DNA from: CAZPKH01 sp964407165
GTDB lineage: Bacteria; Bacteroidota; Bacteroidia; Bacteroidales; Muribaculaceae
Length of the DNA stretch: 64,000 nt
Assembly (NCBI GenBank): GCA_964407165.1
Contig: CAYOUJ010000002.1
Coordinates: 1-64,000 of the forward strand
Direction: 5' to 3'
Shown here: one piece after another, positions 42,688 to 51,256 of the stretch
How positions within the stretch are numbered: the first letter of the stretch is position 1
Layout of the letters: each line of letters opens with the position of its first letter
Position numbers and translations under genes: made by a program
Notes under the pieces: model-generated
What the model was told of the DNA's origin: nothing
Database searches by the model: none
Seen by the model: only the letters and a program-made list of their open reading frames with translations

Positions 42688-43686
42688 CTATGATGATAAA
42701 TAGGTGAGCGTCACACCCGATGCGTCGCAGGTGAGGGTGACTGGGAGGCCCTCGATGAGGGCGACGGTCTCGGGGATATGTCCGACGGGGGCGTTGAAGG
42801 CCACAGGGAATGAATACGGGGCTATGACCGCGGCGATGCGACGGTAGGTCTCATCTTGGTCAGCGCCGGTGAACTGCCCGACAATCAATCCTTTAAGCGT
42901 ACCCAGCACACCCGACAGGCGCAGCTGCCACAGAGTGCGCTCGGTCTTGTACGGCGGCTCGTTGATATCCTCGATAAAAAGGATGCATCCGGGCCGTATG
43001 AGGTCGTAGGGGGTGCCGATGAGTCCTGACATCACGCTCAGGTTGCCCCCGTACAGCGGCGCGGTGGCCGTGCCTGGGCGGTTAAGCAGATGGGAGAGGA
43101 GATGGAGCGGGGCGGCGCCCTCGCGCCCCGCGCCTTGCGCGCAAGTAAGGAGGGTGGCCGTCCCCAGCCGCACATCCCCGCCTTGGCCGCAAGGGTTGCC
43201 GACGTGGGGCGGGTAGACACCCTCCGTGGCGCGACGCGAGGGCGCGTCGCTTCCAAAGGCGCCGCCCCGCTCCATATCAGACAGATACCTTGCCATCGGC
43301 CCGTGGAGGCTGGCCACGCCCTGCGACGCCATCAGCCCGTGGAGCGCCGTGATGTCGCTGAAGCCGATGAGCCACTTGGGGTCGGCCCGCAGGTTGAGCT
43401 GCGACAGTCCCTCCAGCAGCTGCACGGCCCCGTACCCCCCGCGGCTGCAGAGGATGGCGCGGACAGTCGGGTCGAGCAGCGCCTGACGCATGTCCCACAG
43501 CCGCTCCTCCACCGTCCCCGAGTATGTGCCGCAGCATCCCAGGGCGTGCGGCGCCACATACGGTTCCCACCCCTGTGCGCGCAGCACGGGGATGGCCCCG
43601 TAGACAAACGCGGGACGAACGGCACCAGCGGGCGACACAATGGCCACGCGGTCACCCTCACGCAATGTCCTTGGAACTATTACCAT
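42688..43686 (-). CDS. S66-family LD-carboxypeptidase with a repeat-encoded insertion
   Basis: A 332-residue peptidoglycan recycling enzyme that removes the terminal D-residue from murein tetrapeptides. Family motifs: RVAIVSPAG at the start, CSRGGYGA, GFSDITALH (nucleophile Ser), FIEDINEPPYKTER (catalytic Glu) and NAPVGHIPE (catalytic His). Between HGPMARYLSD and TATAPLYGGN there are ~70 residues where homologues have a shorter segment. They include GGAFGSDAPSRR and GREGAAPL, encoded by REP-like palindromes at 43104-43131 and 43226-43273. I start at ATG 43686, five bases after a consensus promoter; an earlier in-frame start would overlap the promoter. No signal peptide, so likely cytoplasmic. 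Confidence 0.9.
   Translation of the reverse strand: MVIVPRTLREGDRVAIVSPAGAVRPAFVYGAIPVLRAQGWEPYVAPHALGCCGTYSGTVEERLWDMRQALLDPTVRAILCSRGGYGAVQLLEGLSQLNLRADPKWLIGFSDITALHGLMASQGVASLHGPMARYLSDMERGGAFGSDAPSRRATEGVYPPHVGNPCGQGGDVRLGTATLLTCAQGAGREGAAPLHLLSHLLNRPGTATAPLYGGNLSVMSGLIGTPYDLIRPGCILFIEDINEPPYKTERTLWQLRLSGVLGTLKGLIVGQFTGADQDETYRRIAAVIAPYSFPVAFNAPVGHIPETVALIEGLPVTLTCDASGVTLTYLSS
43104..43273. repeat. REP-like palindromes C inside the LD-carboxypeptidase gene
   Basis: 43104-43131 repeats the 28-base CapA arm exactly. 43226-43254 repeats the intergenic 5177-5205 arm in inverted form with one change. 43256-43273 is a further GGCGCCGCCCCGCTCC-type half arm. All stay in frame. Confidence 0.87.
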
Positions 43687-43691
43687 GACCG

Positions 43692-43723
43692 CAAAGTTAC
43701 ACAATATCTCGCGCCGGAACAAA
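43692..43723 (-). promoter_or_regulatory. Consensus promoter of the LD-carboxypeptidase gene
   Basis: Minus-strand TTTG (43723-43720), 20-base spacer, TAACTTTG (43699-43692), ATG five bases later. Confidence 0.8.
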
Positions 43724-43786
43724 TCTCATGCACAAACATTAGAAACGACCGAAACACCCTGCTTAGAGCAGCTCTTCCAAATATGC

Positions 43787-43816
43787 AGCTCCCCGCAGCC
43801 ATGAGCTGCGGGGAGC
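43787..43816 (-). terminator. Hairpin after the 1903-residue protein gene
   Basis: GCTCCCCGCAG (43787-43797) and CTGCGGGGAGC (43806-43816) form a perfect 11-bp stem, 30 bases beyond the stop codon of the minus-strand gene. The T run is weak. Confidence 0.65.
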
Positions 43817-43845
43817 CGGTATTATCGGTGTAAACTACTCGTCAG

Positions 43846-46800
43846 TTACTTGATGTATACTTTGCGGGCGTCGGTGCCGCGGACTTCGATGTAGAAGCGG
43901 CCGGGCTGCGGGGCGGCGACGCGCACGCCCTGCAGGTTGTAGTATACGGCCTCGGCGCCGGCGCCGGACACGATGTCTTCGATGCCGGTGGTGTCGTCTT
44001 GCACCTCGGTGGGGAGGAAGAAGACGGTGGTGTTGCCGTCGGCGTCAGTCTTCTCGGTGGCCATGGCCTGCACCTGCCAGCCGTTGGAGCGGGTGTCCAT
44101 GCTCTGCACGCCGAAGACGTTGCGGAACCAGGCTGACTCCTGCTTATTGTACAGGTATAAGCCGTAGAACAGCTTGCCGATGTCCTCCGCCGGTGTCTCG
44201 CCGGTGAAGACTATGTGGTGTAGGATGACGGGGCGGTTGACAATGTCGCGGGTGGTTGCTGCGAGTCCGTTGACGAAGTATTCGCCGGGGTCGGCGGCTG
44301 TTTCGGAGACGGTGGAGAGGAGGTCGTCGTCGGGCACAAGCTCGGTGCGTCCGTTAGTCTCAGTGTCGACAGTGCCGCTCCAGCCGTCGGCGAGGACGTT
44401 GCCGGAGGAGACGCTGACGGAGGAGGAGCGGCGCACCTTTCCGGAGCTGCGGGTGGCCGCCTCCTTGTAGATCAGGCCCCAGGCCTCGTTGTCGCCGTCC
44501 TCATAGAGGAAGGTGTATGCGCCGTTGGCGTAGCTGACGGTCGACTTCGAGCCCATGGTGAACCGGGTGCCGTGGGGGAGTGCCATTGCCTCCTTGAGGC
44601 ACACCGTCATCACCGCCTTGCGGTAGAGGGCCACGGGCTGCTGGTTGTTGCCCTCGCCATAGGCCGAGAAGAGGCCGCTGGTGGCGTTGTAGCGCAGCAG
44701 GTTGCGCGCGTTGCCGCCGAGGAAGGCGATGGTGGCGGCGCCGGTCGAAGCATCGTCAATCACGAGGGTGAACGAGCCCAGCTCGTCGAGCGTGCTCTTG
44801 GTGCGCAGCAAGTTGTTGGTCTCGCCCGAGGCGAAGATGTATCCGGCCTGGTCGCCCTGGTCGGTGTAGAGGCACAGGCGGTCGTCGGTGCGCACGCCGT
44901 CGATGACGCCGTTCGACAGGGTGAAGATGGCCACCTGGTCCGACGGGTTGACTATCCAGCGCTTGTCGAGCACCTTGGTGACGGCGGTCTCGCCGCGGTT
45001 GTCCTTCTTCTGCTCGATGGAAACGGCCATGTCATAGTCGACGGCGGCCACGATGATCTGGTCGTGATAGTCCAACTGGCTCAGGTCGGTGACCAGCTCG
45101 TAGGCGTAGACCTTGCCGTCATCCTCGATGTCGAAGATGTAGATGGCTGTGGCCACGGAGCTGTCGGTGTATCCCTCCTTGACGGCGATAGCCTTGACTA
45201 TCATGTCACCGTCGACGGCGAACGGGCCGGAGTAGACTTCAGAGTCCTTGTCGGGCACGGTGCCGTCGGTGGTGTAGTAGATGGTGGCGCCGGGAGTGGC
45301 GCAAGAGATGGCGAGCGTCTGGGCCTCGGAGTAGCGTCCGCCCTCCGGGTCGAAGGCCGGGGTCTCGACGCGGGCGGCGCCCTCCTTCAGGGCCTTGCGG
45401 TAGAGCAGGATGTGGTTGTTGACAGCTCCGTCGGTGGCCTTGTCGGTGTAGCACGAGAAGAGGTTGGCCGCGAAATTGTAGCGAAGGTAGCGGCTGTATT
45501 TGTCCACGTCGCTGACGTCGCCCAGGAACGTGATGAGAGGATAGTCGTTCTCAAACGTTATCGAGGCCGAGGCGTATGAGTCGATGGTCTCTTGGGTGGT
45601 CAGGTCGTTGTTGTGCTCCCATTTGCCCTTCGATCTGTTGTACTCGTCTTCGCCCGTTGCGCACAGATAGCCGGAGGTGCCGTCGGCATTGGTGGTGTAG
45701 AAGGCAAACGAGCCGACGGTGGCACCCTTGACGAGTGTCAACACCGCCACATTGGGGTTATATTCGAGGGTGGTCTTGTCGGCGCTGCGGTTCACGGCCA
45801 CCTCGGGGCGGTTGTGGGCGCTGCCGTCGGATGTCATGGCCGTGGAGTTTTCATCGGAGGCAATGATCAGTTGGTCGCCCACCTCGAGGGAGTAGACGTT
45901 AGTGACTATGCGCCACTCGTAGACGTCGGAGAGGTCTTCCTCGGCGAATGAATACTTGGCCGAGGTGACGGCGGAGTTGGCGTAGTCGGGCTTGACGGCG
46001 ATGGCCTTGATTGTGCAGTCGCCGAGGCCTTTCTCGACCACTACCGGCCCGGTGTAGAGCGTCGACGAGGTGGCAGGCTCGGTGCCGTCGGTGGTGTAGT
46101 AGATGGTTGCGCCGGGGGTGTCGGACTCAATCTTGACGCGCTGGGTGGCTGTGTAGGTGCCGGCACTGGGGGTGTATCGCGGTGCGGCCACCTGGTCCTG
46201 GGTGTTTAGGTAGCCCTTGGTGGACCATACTACCTTCATGCGTGCCGGGGTGATGACTCCGCCGGCCGAGCGCATGGCCACATACTGGTAGTTGCCGGTG
46301 ATGACTCGGAGGGTCTCGACGGCGCCCGGCTGCAGCTCGAGCGAGCCGATGTAGTCGCCGCGCACGGCCGGGTCGCTGCTGAAGACGTTGAGCGGGTCGG
46401 TGTACGGGGTGTTTGAGCCGTAAAACTCTATCCGGTTGCCGTAGCGGCTCTCGATGGTCTCGTCGCTCCAGTAGACCACGATGCTGTTGACGTATCCGCC
46501 GGAGGTGGTGCAGACCACCGAGCCGCGGCGGTCGTTGGTGGTGGAGGTCTGGGTGTTCATCTGCACCACGGAGCGGACTGCGTCGGTGTAGGCATTGGCG
46601 GCGTAGACGGCCCCGGAGGGGAATCCGTCGTTGTCATACGTGGTGGTGTACTTGGCGCCGTTGAGGTGCAGCGAGATGGCGTCGATGAGGTCGGAATACT
46701 GGCAGATGCCCTCCGGATCCCACTCGATGATGTATTCGGCGGTGGTCACGCTGCTGTATTCGTCGTCGGCCTCGACGTATGCCACGGCCTTGACGGTGCA

Positions 46801-49557
46801 CGTCTCGGTAATGCTAAGGGGCGTGCCGTCATACTTGGTGGAGGTCCTGTCGGGGGTTGAGCCGTCGATGGTATAGTAGATGTCGGCACCGTCGGTCGGG
46901 CAGGTCAGCCCGGTGGCCTGCGCCTCGGCGTAGTAGCCGGTGGGAAGCGTGAAGACAGGAGCCTCGACGTTGTTAATCTTCACCTGCCGGTAGAACCATA
47001 CGCCGCCGTTTGTGCTGTTGCTGCTGTAGCAGGCGAATCGCGGGTTGCTACCGGAATAGTAGCGCAGGTAGGGCTGGTTGTTTTCATCAGAGGCGTCGCC
47101 GCACTGGAACTCAACAGCGCAGGTGTAGTTGGTCGAGCCGTTGGTGTGCTCCACGGTGACTATTGCCGAGCTGTTGTTGTCGATTTCCGTGACCGTGGCC
47201 AGAGAGTTGGTGCCGTCGGTGACAGTGGCGATGTATCCGTTGGCGCCGTGGAAGGCGAAGCTGCCGCTGACAGTGCCGTTCTCGAGGGTGAAGATGTCTA
47301 CGGCGTCGCTGAATACTACAGCGTAGTCGGTGCCGTCTTCGTTAAACTTCGTGATGGCAGTTGGCTCGCGGTAGGTGGGTGCGGTGCCGGTCTGTGAGGT
47401 CGAGAGGGCCATGTCGTAGAGGTCGGAGACTATGATCACCTGATCGCCGGCAGCAAGGGTCGAAGCGTCGGTCACCTTCTCCCAGACGGTGCTGCCGTCG
47501 CCTATTATATATATGGTGTAGGTGGCCTCGGCGACGTCGCTGGCAGTCCAGCCCTCCTTGCAGGCTATCGCCTTGACTGTGGCGCCCACGCTGATGGTCA
47601 GCGGCTCGGTGTAGAGAGTCGAGGCAGTGGTAGGCTCGGTGCCGTCGGTGGTATAGTAGATGTCGAAGCCGTCGGCGGCGCTGATGGGCACGGTCTGCTT
47701 GGCAAAGTACACGCCGGAGGCGAGGCCGAACGTCGGGCTGACAGCCTTCAGCTCGTAGGTGGCCCCGGCCACAGGACTGGTCCGGTAATCAGCCTTGCAG
47801 GCGACGGCCTTGATGGAGGTGGTCACGCTCAGGGCAATCTCCTCGCCGGCGTAAGCCGTAGACGTGTCGTCAGGGTCGGTGCCGTCGGTGGTGTAGAGGA
47901 TGGTCGCACCCTCCGTCTGGCAGCTTAGCGTGACGGTCTGCGGCGAGTTGTAAACGCCCTCCTCGGGGGTGAACGTCGGCGCGACGCACGTGGGCTGGCC
48001 GCCTGCCTTCTTGTAGATGGCAGGCACAGAGCCCGTAGTGCTGGTGGAGGTGTAGCAGTTGAATAGCGGACTTGCGGTGCCGCTTTGCACGTTCGGGTTA
48101 AAGCGCAGATATTTGCGGTCGCCGTCGGTGCCACCAAACACGAATGTGCTTATGGCCCCGTCTGAATAGGTAATGGTGGCCGAGCCGTAATCGTCAAGCT
48201 CCTTTTGTGTTTTCAGCTCGTTGCTCTTCGTTGAGGTGCCGGAGCAGAGATAGCCGCCGAGGTCGCTGCTATAGAATGCCCAGGTGCCTGAAGTGTTGCC
48301 CGCGGCCACAGTAAAGACGGTGGCAGACTGCGGGTTGGTGATCTCCGTCTCATCAGAGTTCTTGGTGACTGTCGTGCCGCGAATGTTGCTGCTGCCGGCC
48401 TCGGCCATGGCGTAGCCGCTGTATGTGCCGGCGTCACTGCTTGCGGCGATGATCACCTCGTCGCCGACGGCAAGCTGGTCGGTGCTCGTCACGAGCTGCC
48501 AGACCTCGCTGCCCGTGCCGCCACCGCCGCCGGTGATGGTGTAGGTGGCCGATACCACATCGCTGTCATCCCACCCGCTCACCTCCGCGTAGGCCTCTAT
48601 GGTCATCGACGAGGCGACAGAGATGCCCGTCGAGTGGTCATACTCCTCGAGCGTGACGTCGGGCGTCGAGTAATAGATGGTGGCGCCGGGCGAGGCGCAT
48701 GTCAGGTACACCGTCTGCGCCTCGGTGTACGTGCCCCCTACGGGGCTGAACACCGGCTCAGCGGCCTGGAACAGGAAGTCCTTTTCCGCAACCTCGCTGT
48801 CCGTCAAGTCTGTCTTCACGGCTACCGCCTTGACTGTCTGCACCGTCTGCACGATGAAGCTCTCGGAGTAGAGCGTGCCGTTCGTCTGCGACGGGGCCGA
48901 GCCGTCAGTGGTGTAGTATATATCCGCGCCAGCAGTGCCGCAGCTAATTTCAACAGACTGAATATCAACAAAATACCCCCCCCGATTTACCGTTCCGCTG
49001 GTGCTTATCACCGGCGTCTGCACCTGCGTCGCCGATCCCTGCTCCCACTCAATCTCAATCTTGTCAGCGTAAAGTACGCTGGCTTCAGACACCAGTCCGA
49101 TGAAAGTGTAATCGTCAGTAATGTCGAGACTTACCGTAGCTCCTTTTGTGACGGTCAGGGTGCCTATTTTGGTTCCTGTCGGCGATGTCTCATAAAGCTC
49201 TGAAGTCGAGGTGTAGGCAGTGTTGTTGCCATATACAGCCACCGTTTTGTTGGCCGTTCCGGTGGAACTGTTCCAGGAGATGGTGACTTTGCGTGCCTTG
49301 CCTCCTGAGGCGGTGGTGATGATGCCGTAATTGCCGACATCGGTCTTTGAGCCGTTGTTAAATTGGATGTAGGTGCTGCTCTTGTCAGTCATCGCGATGA
49401 CGTTGTATACAGCGCCGCTGTTCCCTGTATAGTTCTTGGAAGCATAGCTTGTTTCCAAGCCTATCCCGGTCGCTGTAAGCTCATCGGTGACAGTTGCGGC
49501 CCGTAACCCGAGCGCTGCGCAACACAGCAGGGTCAGCAAGTATAACAGTCTTTTCAT
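43846..49557 (-). CDS. Giant secreted modular protein with seven chitobiase-C-like repeats and type IX-like tail
   Basis: A 1903-residue exported protein. Signal peptide MKRLLYLLTLLCCAALGLRA. Three module types alternate. First, beta modules like residues 23-170 (GIGLETSYASKNYTGNSGAVY) and about 985-1135. Second, CHB_HEX_C_1-like Ig modules, seven counted by the YYTTDG-type motif (DIYYTTDGSAPSQ, TILYTTDGTDPDD, TIYYTTDGTVPDK). Third, a ~150-residue module with VGDEVIIAASSD and LRFNP signatures seen about five times. The tail is YYNLQGVRVAAPQPGRFYIEV. The 9441-12542 protein is a shorter relative. Function is not evident; large surface adhesin or glycan scaffold is inferred. Promoter box TATCTTTG at 49629-49622 (minus), about 65 bases upstream. 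Confidence 0.85.
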   Translation of the reverse strand: MKRLLYLLTLLCCAALGLRAATVTDELTATGIGLETSYASKNYTGNSGAVYNVIAMTDKSSTYIQFNNGSKTDVGNYGIITTASGGKARKVTISWNSSTGTANKTVAVYGNNTAYTSTSELYETSPTGTKIGTLTVTKGATVSLDITDDYTFIGLVSEASVLYADKIEIEWEQGSATQVQTPVISTSGTVNRGGYFVDIQSVEISCGTAGADIYYTTDGSAPSQTNGTLYSESFIVQTVQTVKAVAVKTDLTDSEVAEKDFLFQAAEPVFSPVGGTYTEAQTVYLTCASPGATIYYSTPDVTLEEYDHSTGISVASSMTIEAYAEVSGWDDSDVVSATYTITGGGGGTGSEVWQLVTSTDQLAVGDEVIIAASSDAGTYSGYAMAEAGSSNIRGTTVTKNSDETEITNPQSATVFTVAAGNTSGTWAFYSSDLGGYLCSGTSTKSNELKTQKELDDYGSATITYSDGAISTFVFGGTDGDRKYLRFNPNVQSGTASPLFNCYTSTSTTGSVPAIYKKAGGQPTCVAPTFTPEEGVYNSPQTVTLSCQTEGATILYTTDGTDPDDTSTAYAGEEIALSVTTSIKAVACKADYRTSPVAGATYELKAVSPTFGLASGVYFAKQTVPISAADGFDIYYTTDGTEPTTASTLYTEPLTISVGATVKAIACKEGWTASDVAEATYTIYIIGDGSTVWEKVTDASTLAAGDQVIIVSDLYDMALSTSQTGTAPTYREPTAITKFNEDGTDYAVVFSDAVDIFTLENGTVSGSFAFHGANGYIATVTDGTNSLATVTEIDNNSSAIVTVEHTNGSTNYTCAVEFQCGDASDENNQPYLRYYSGSNPRFACYSSNSTNGGVWFYRQVKINNVEAPVFTLPTGYYAEAQATGLTCPTDGADIYYTIDGSTPDRTSTKYDGTPLSITETCTVKAVAYVEADDEYSSVTTAEYIIEWDPEGICQYSDLIDAISLHLNGAKYTTTYDNDGFPSGAVYAANAYTDAVRSVVQMNTQTSTTNDRRGSVVCTTSGGYVNSIVVYWSDETIESRYGNRIEFYGSNTPYTDPLNVFSSDPAVRGDYIGSLELQPGAVETLRVITGNYQYVAMRSAGGVITPARMKVVWSTKGYLNTQDQVAAPRYTPSAGTYTATQRVKIESDTPGATIYYTTDGTEPATSSTLYTGPVVVEKGLGDCTIKAIAVKPDYANSAVTSAKYSFAEEDLSDVYEWRIVTNVYSLEVGDQLIIASDENSTAMTSDGSAHNRPEVAVNRSADKTTLEYNPNVAVLTLVKGATVGSFAFYTTNADGTSGYLCATGEDEYNRSKGKWEHNNDLTTQETIDSYASASITFENDYPLITFLGDVSDVDKYSRYLRYNFAANLFSCYTDKATDGAVNNHILLYRKALKEGAARVETPAFDPEGGRYSEAQTLAISCATPGATIYYTTDGTVPDKDSEVYSGPFAVDGDMIVKAIAVKEGYTDSSVATAIYIFDIEDDGKVYAYELVTDLSQLDYHDQIIVAAVDYDMAVSIEQKKDNRGETAVTKVLDKRWIVNPSDQVAIFTLSNGVIDGVRTDDRLCLYTDQGDQAGYIFASGETNNLLRTKSTLDELGSFTLVIDDASTGAATIAFLGGNARNLLRYNATSGLFSAYGEGNNQQPVALYRKAVMTVCLKEAMALPHGTRFTMGSKSTVSYANGAYTFLYEDGDNEAWGLIYKEAATRSSGKVRRSSSVSVSSGNVLADGWSGTVDTETNGRTELVPDDDLLSTVSETAADPGEYFVNGLAATTRDIVNRPVILHHIVFTGETPAEDIGKLFYGLYLYNKQESAWFRNVFGVQSMDTRSNGWQVQAMATEKTDADGNTTVFFLPTEVQDDTTGIEDIVSGAGAEAVYYNLQGVRVAAPQPGRFYIEVRGTDARKVYIK

Positions 49558-49621
49558 AAGCAGTTGTTTATATATGATTTGTGAATATTGTCAGCAGAAT
49601 GGAAAGTGATAATGTCGAGTG

Positions 49622-49629
49622 CAAAGATA
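49622..49629 (-). promoter_or_regulatory. Putative -7 box (TATCTTTG) for the 1903-residue protein
   Basis: Minus-strand TATCTTTG about 65 bases before the ATG; no convincing -33. Confidence 0.5.
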
Positions 49630-49736
49630 GTCAATATCCCTAAAAAATCCTTGCCATAACCATTAAAATTTCGTTACAAATAGCGTGGCTGCCGGAGCGC
49701 CCCCTCACTTCGAGGCAAGTGTCCGCTAATCATTAT

Positions 49737-49912
49737 AGGGGAGTTCTATAAATTGCCATGCTGCAACGCCGAGGCTATTTTTGAGATAAAAACGGCGGTG
49801 AGTAAAGGCGCGTAGCGAGCTACGTAACTGCGCGAACCGGCGTTTTTAGCCAAAAAGAGGCCGGCGTGGCAGCAAAACAATTATTTATTTTGGGAATTTA
49901 TAGAACTCCCCT
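49737..49912. repeat. Palindromic element A, copy 2 (complete)
   Basis: Terminal inverted repeats AGGGGAGTTCTATAAATT and its complement; with flanking TAT/ATA the symmetry extends to 21 bp. The interior is nearly identical to copy 1, except in the stem 49760-49771 with 49862-49873, where both arms differ from copy 1 yet still pair. About 176 bp, no reading frame. Confidence 0.88.
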
Positions 49913-50328
49913 ATAAAAAATGAAAGTGCACTTCTTCACAGAAGCACACCTCCCTCATAACCAAAATTCAAGTATATATTCTTTGTCTAACAAACTAAAT
50001 CGCAATTCTTCCGTATAGGGCTGTCAGCAGGAGCGGGACAACGCTCTCGTCCTGCCGCTCGTGGCAGGACTTTCCTGACAACATTGCAAAGGTAAACACT
50101 TTTTTCTGAACTTTTGCTACAAACGTATCAAAATTTTCCTTAATAAATCTAAAAACCGCGTTACAATGTGGTTACAATCAGTGCGTTGCGTCACGCCTGG
50201 CGTCCTTTTTAGCTGATTGTTTGGCATTTGCATGAAATTTGACAAAATGGCATTTAATCGGGTAAGGGGGTAATGGGATAAAGGGGATGGGGAGTTTGGC
50301 GGGATTGTTGGGGCTTTGTTCGGAATTT
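49913..50328. other. Intergenic region with one hairpin and an orphan minus-strand promoter box
   Basis: No gene recognised. GTCCTGCC/GGCAGGAC forms an 8-bp stem at 50049-50070. A minus-strand TACCTTTG box at 50094-50087 points towards element A2 and could start a short noncoding transcript or a long leader. Confidence 0.4.
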
Positions 50329-50359
50329 TTTGGTGTTAGCGGGAGTTTTTGTAAATTTG
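50329..50359 (+). promoter_or_regulatory. Consensus promoter (TTTG-N19-TAAATTTG)
   Basis: TTTG at 50329-50332, 19-base spacer, TAAATTTG at 50352-50359, 27 bases before the ATG at 50386. Confidence 0.75.
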
Positions 50360-50385
50360 CGTCTCAACAGCAAACCTTTTGGACC

Positions 50386-51228
50386 ATGAAGATTGTTTAT
50401 GTAGGCGAGGGGCCGCACGCGTGCCCGTTGTTCCCCTTTGAGGCGAGAGCGGCGCAGTCGTGCCTGCGGGATGTAGCGACGCTGGAGTTTCTGCCGGAGC
50501 GGTCGCTGTCGCTGCCTTTCGCACTGATGAAGGTGTGCCGCGAGGCGGCTGACGGCGAGCGGGTGATTTTCCACTTCCCGTCGGTGGACTTTGCGGACAT
50601 GGCGGCGTCGCTTGAGCGCACAGACTCGCCGGCGATTGTGCGGACAGCGCTCACGGCCGACCCGCCGATGGCAGACAAAAAGGGCGTTGAGCGGGCGGCC
50701 AAGAAGGCCGCCAAGGCGTCGGCGCTGCTGTTCTTGGACAGCGCCAAGCGTGAGGCGCTGGGGTGGAGCTGCGCCCACGAGGCTACTTTGGAAGCGCCGG
50801 CGCTCGCCCCCGGCAAGGTTGAGGTGACCTCGGAAACGCCGCGGTTGTGGGTGTACCAGGGTGAGATAGTGCGCGACAGCGGCCTGGAGGAGGCCGTGCG
50901 CGCCGTCCGCGACAATCCTGACCTGTCACTGAAGGTATTCGGCACAGGGAAGGGCCGCTGGGCGATGCCGGCAGTGAAGCTGTCGCGCCTGCCGGGGGTG
51001 CCGCAGCGCGTGAGCTGGGAGGGTGGCGAGCACGCCGCGCAGGTGCTACGGCTGCCTCCGTGCGGCGAGCTGCTGGTGCCCCCGGGGCGCGAGGATGAGT
51101 GGCGGGTGGCCAAGGCCACATACAGCGCACAGCGAATAGCGAACAGCAAACAGTTGACGCAGGGGCGCCCACACCCTTCGGAGGATGAGTTCTTCCGGCA
51201 GCTACTCGACTTCTATCAATCACTATAA
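50386..51228 (+). CDS. Uncharacterised protein, possibly glycosyltransferase-like
   Basis: A 280-residue soluble protein of unknown function. No signal peptide. The N-terminal part (MKIVYVGEGPHACPLFPFEARA) begins with a Rossmann-like strand. The C-terminal half (RLWVYQGEIVRDSGLEEAVRAV ... LKVFGTGKGRWAMPAVKLSRL) loosely resembles the nucleotide-sugar-binding half of GT-B glycosyltransferases. The middle is Ala/Lys-rich (GVERAAKKAAKASALLFLDSA). The start follows a consensus promoter by 27 bases; longer in-frame starts would precede that promoter. The TGS-kinase gene begins 28 bases after the stop, so the two are probably co-transcribed. Confidence in the gene is high, in the function low. Confidence 0.7.
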   Translation: MKIVYVGEGPHACPLFPFEARAAQSCLRDVATLEFLPERSLSLPFALMKVCREAADGERVIFHFPSVDFADMAASLERTDSPAIVRTALTADPPMADKKGVERAAKKAAKASALLFLDSAKREALGWSCAHEATLEAPALAPGKVEVTSETPRLWVYQGEIVRDSGLEEAVRAVRDNPDLSLKVFGTGKGRWAMPAVKLSRLPGVPQRVSWEGGEHAAQVLRLPPCGELLVPPGREDEWRVAKATYSAQRIANSKQLTQGRPHPSEDEFFRQLLDFYQSL

Positions 51229-51256
51229 CACCTGACACCTAACACTTGAAACTTAT

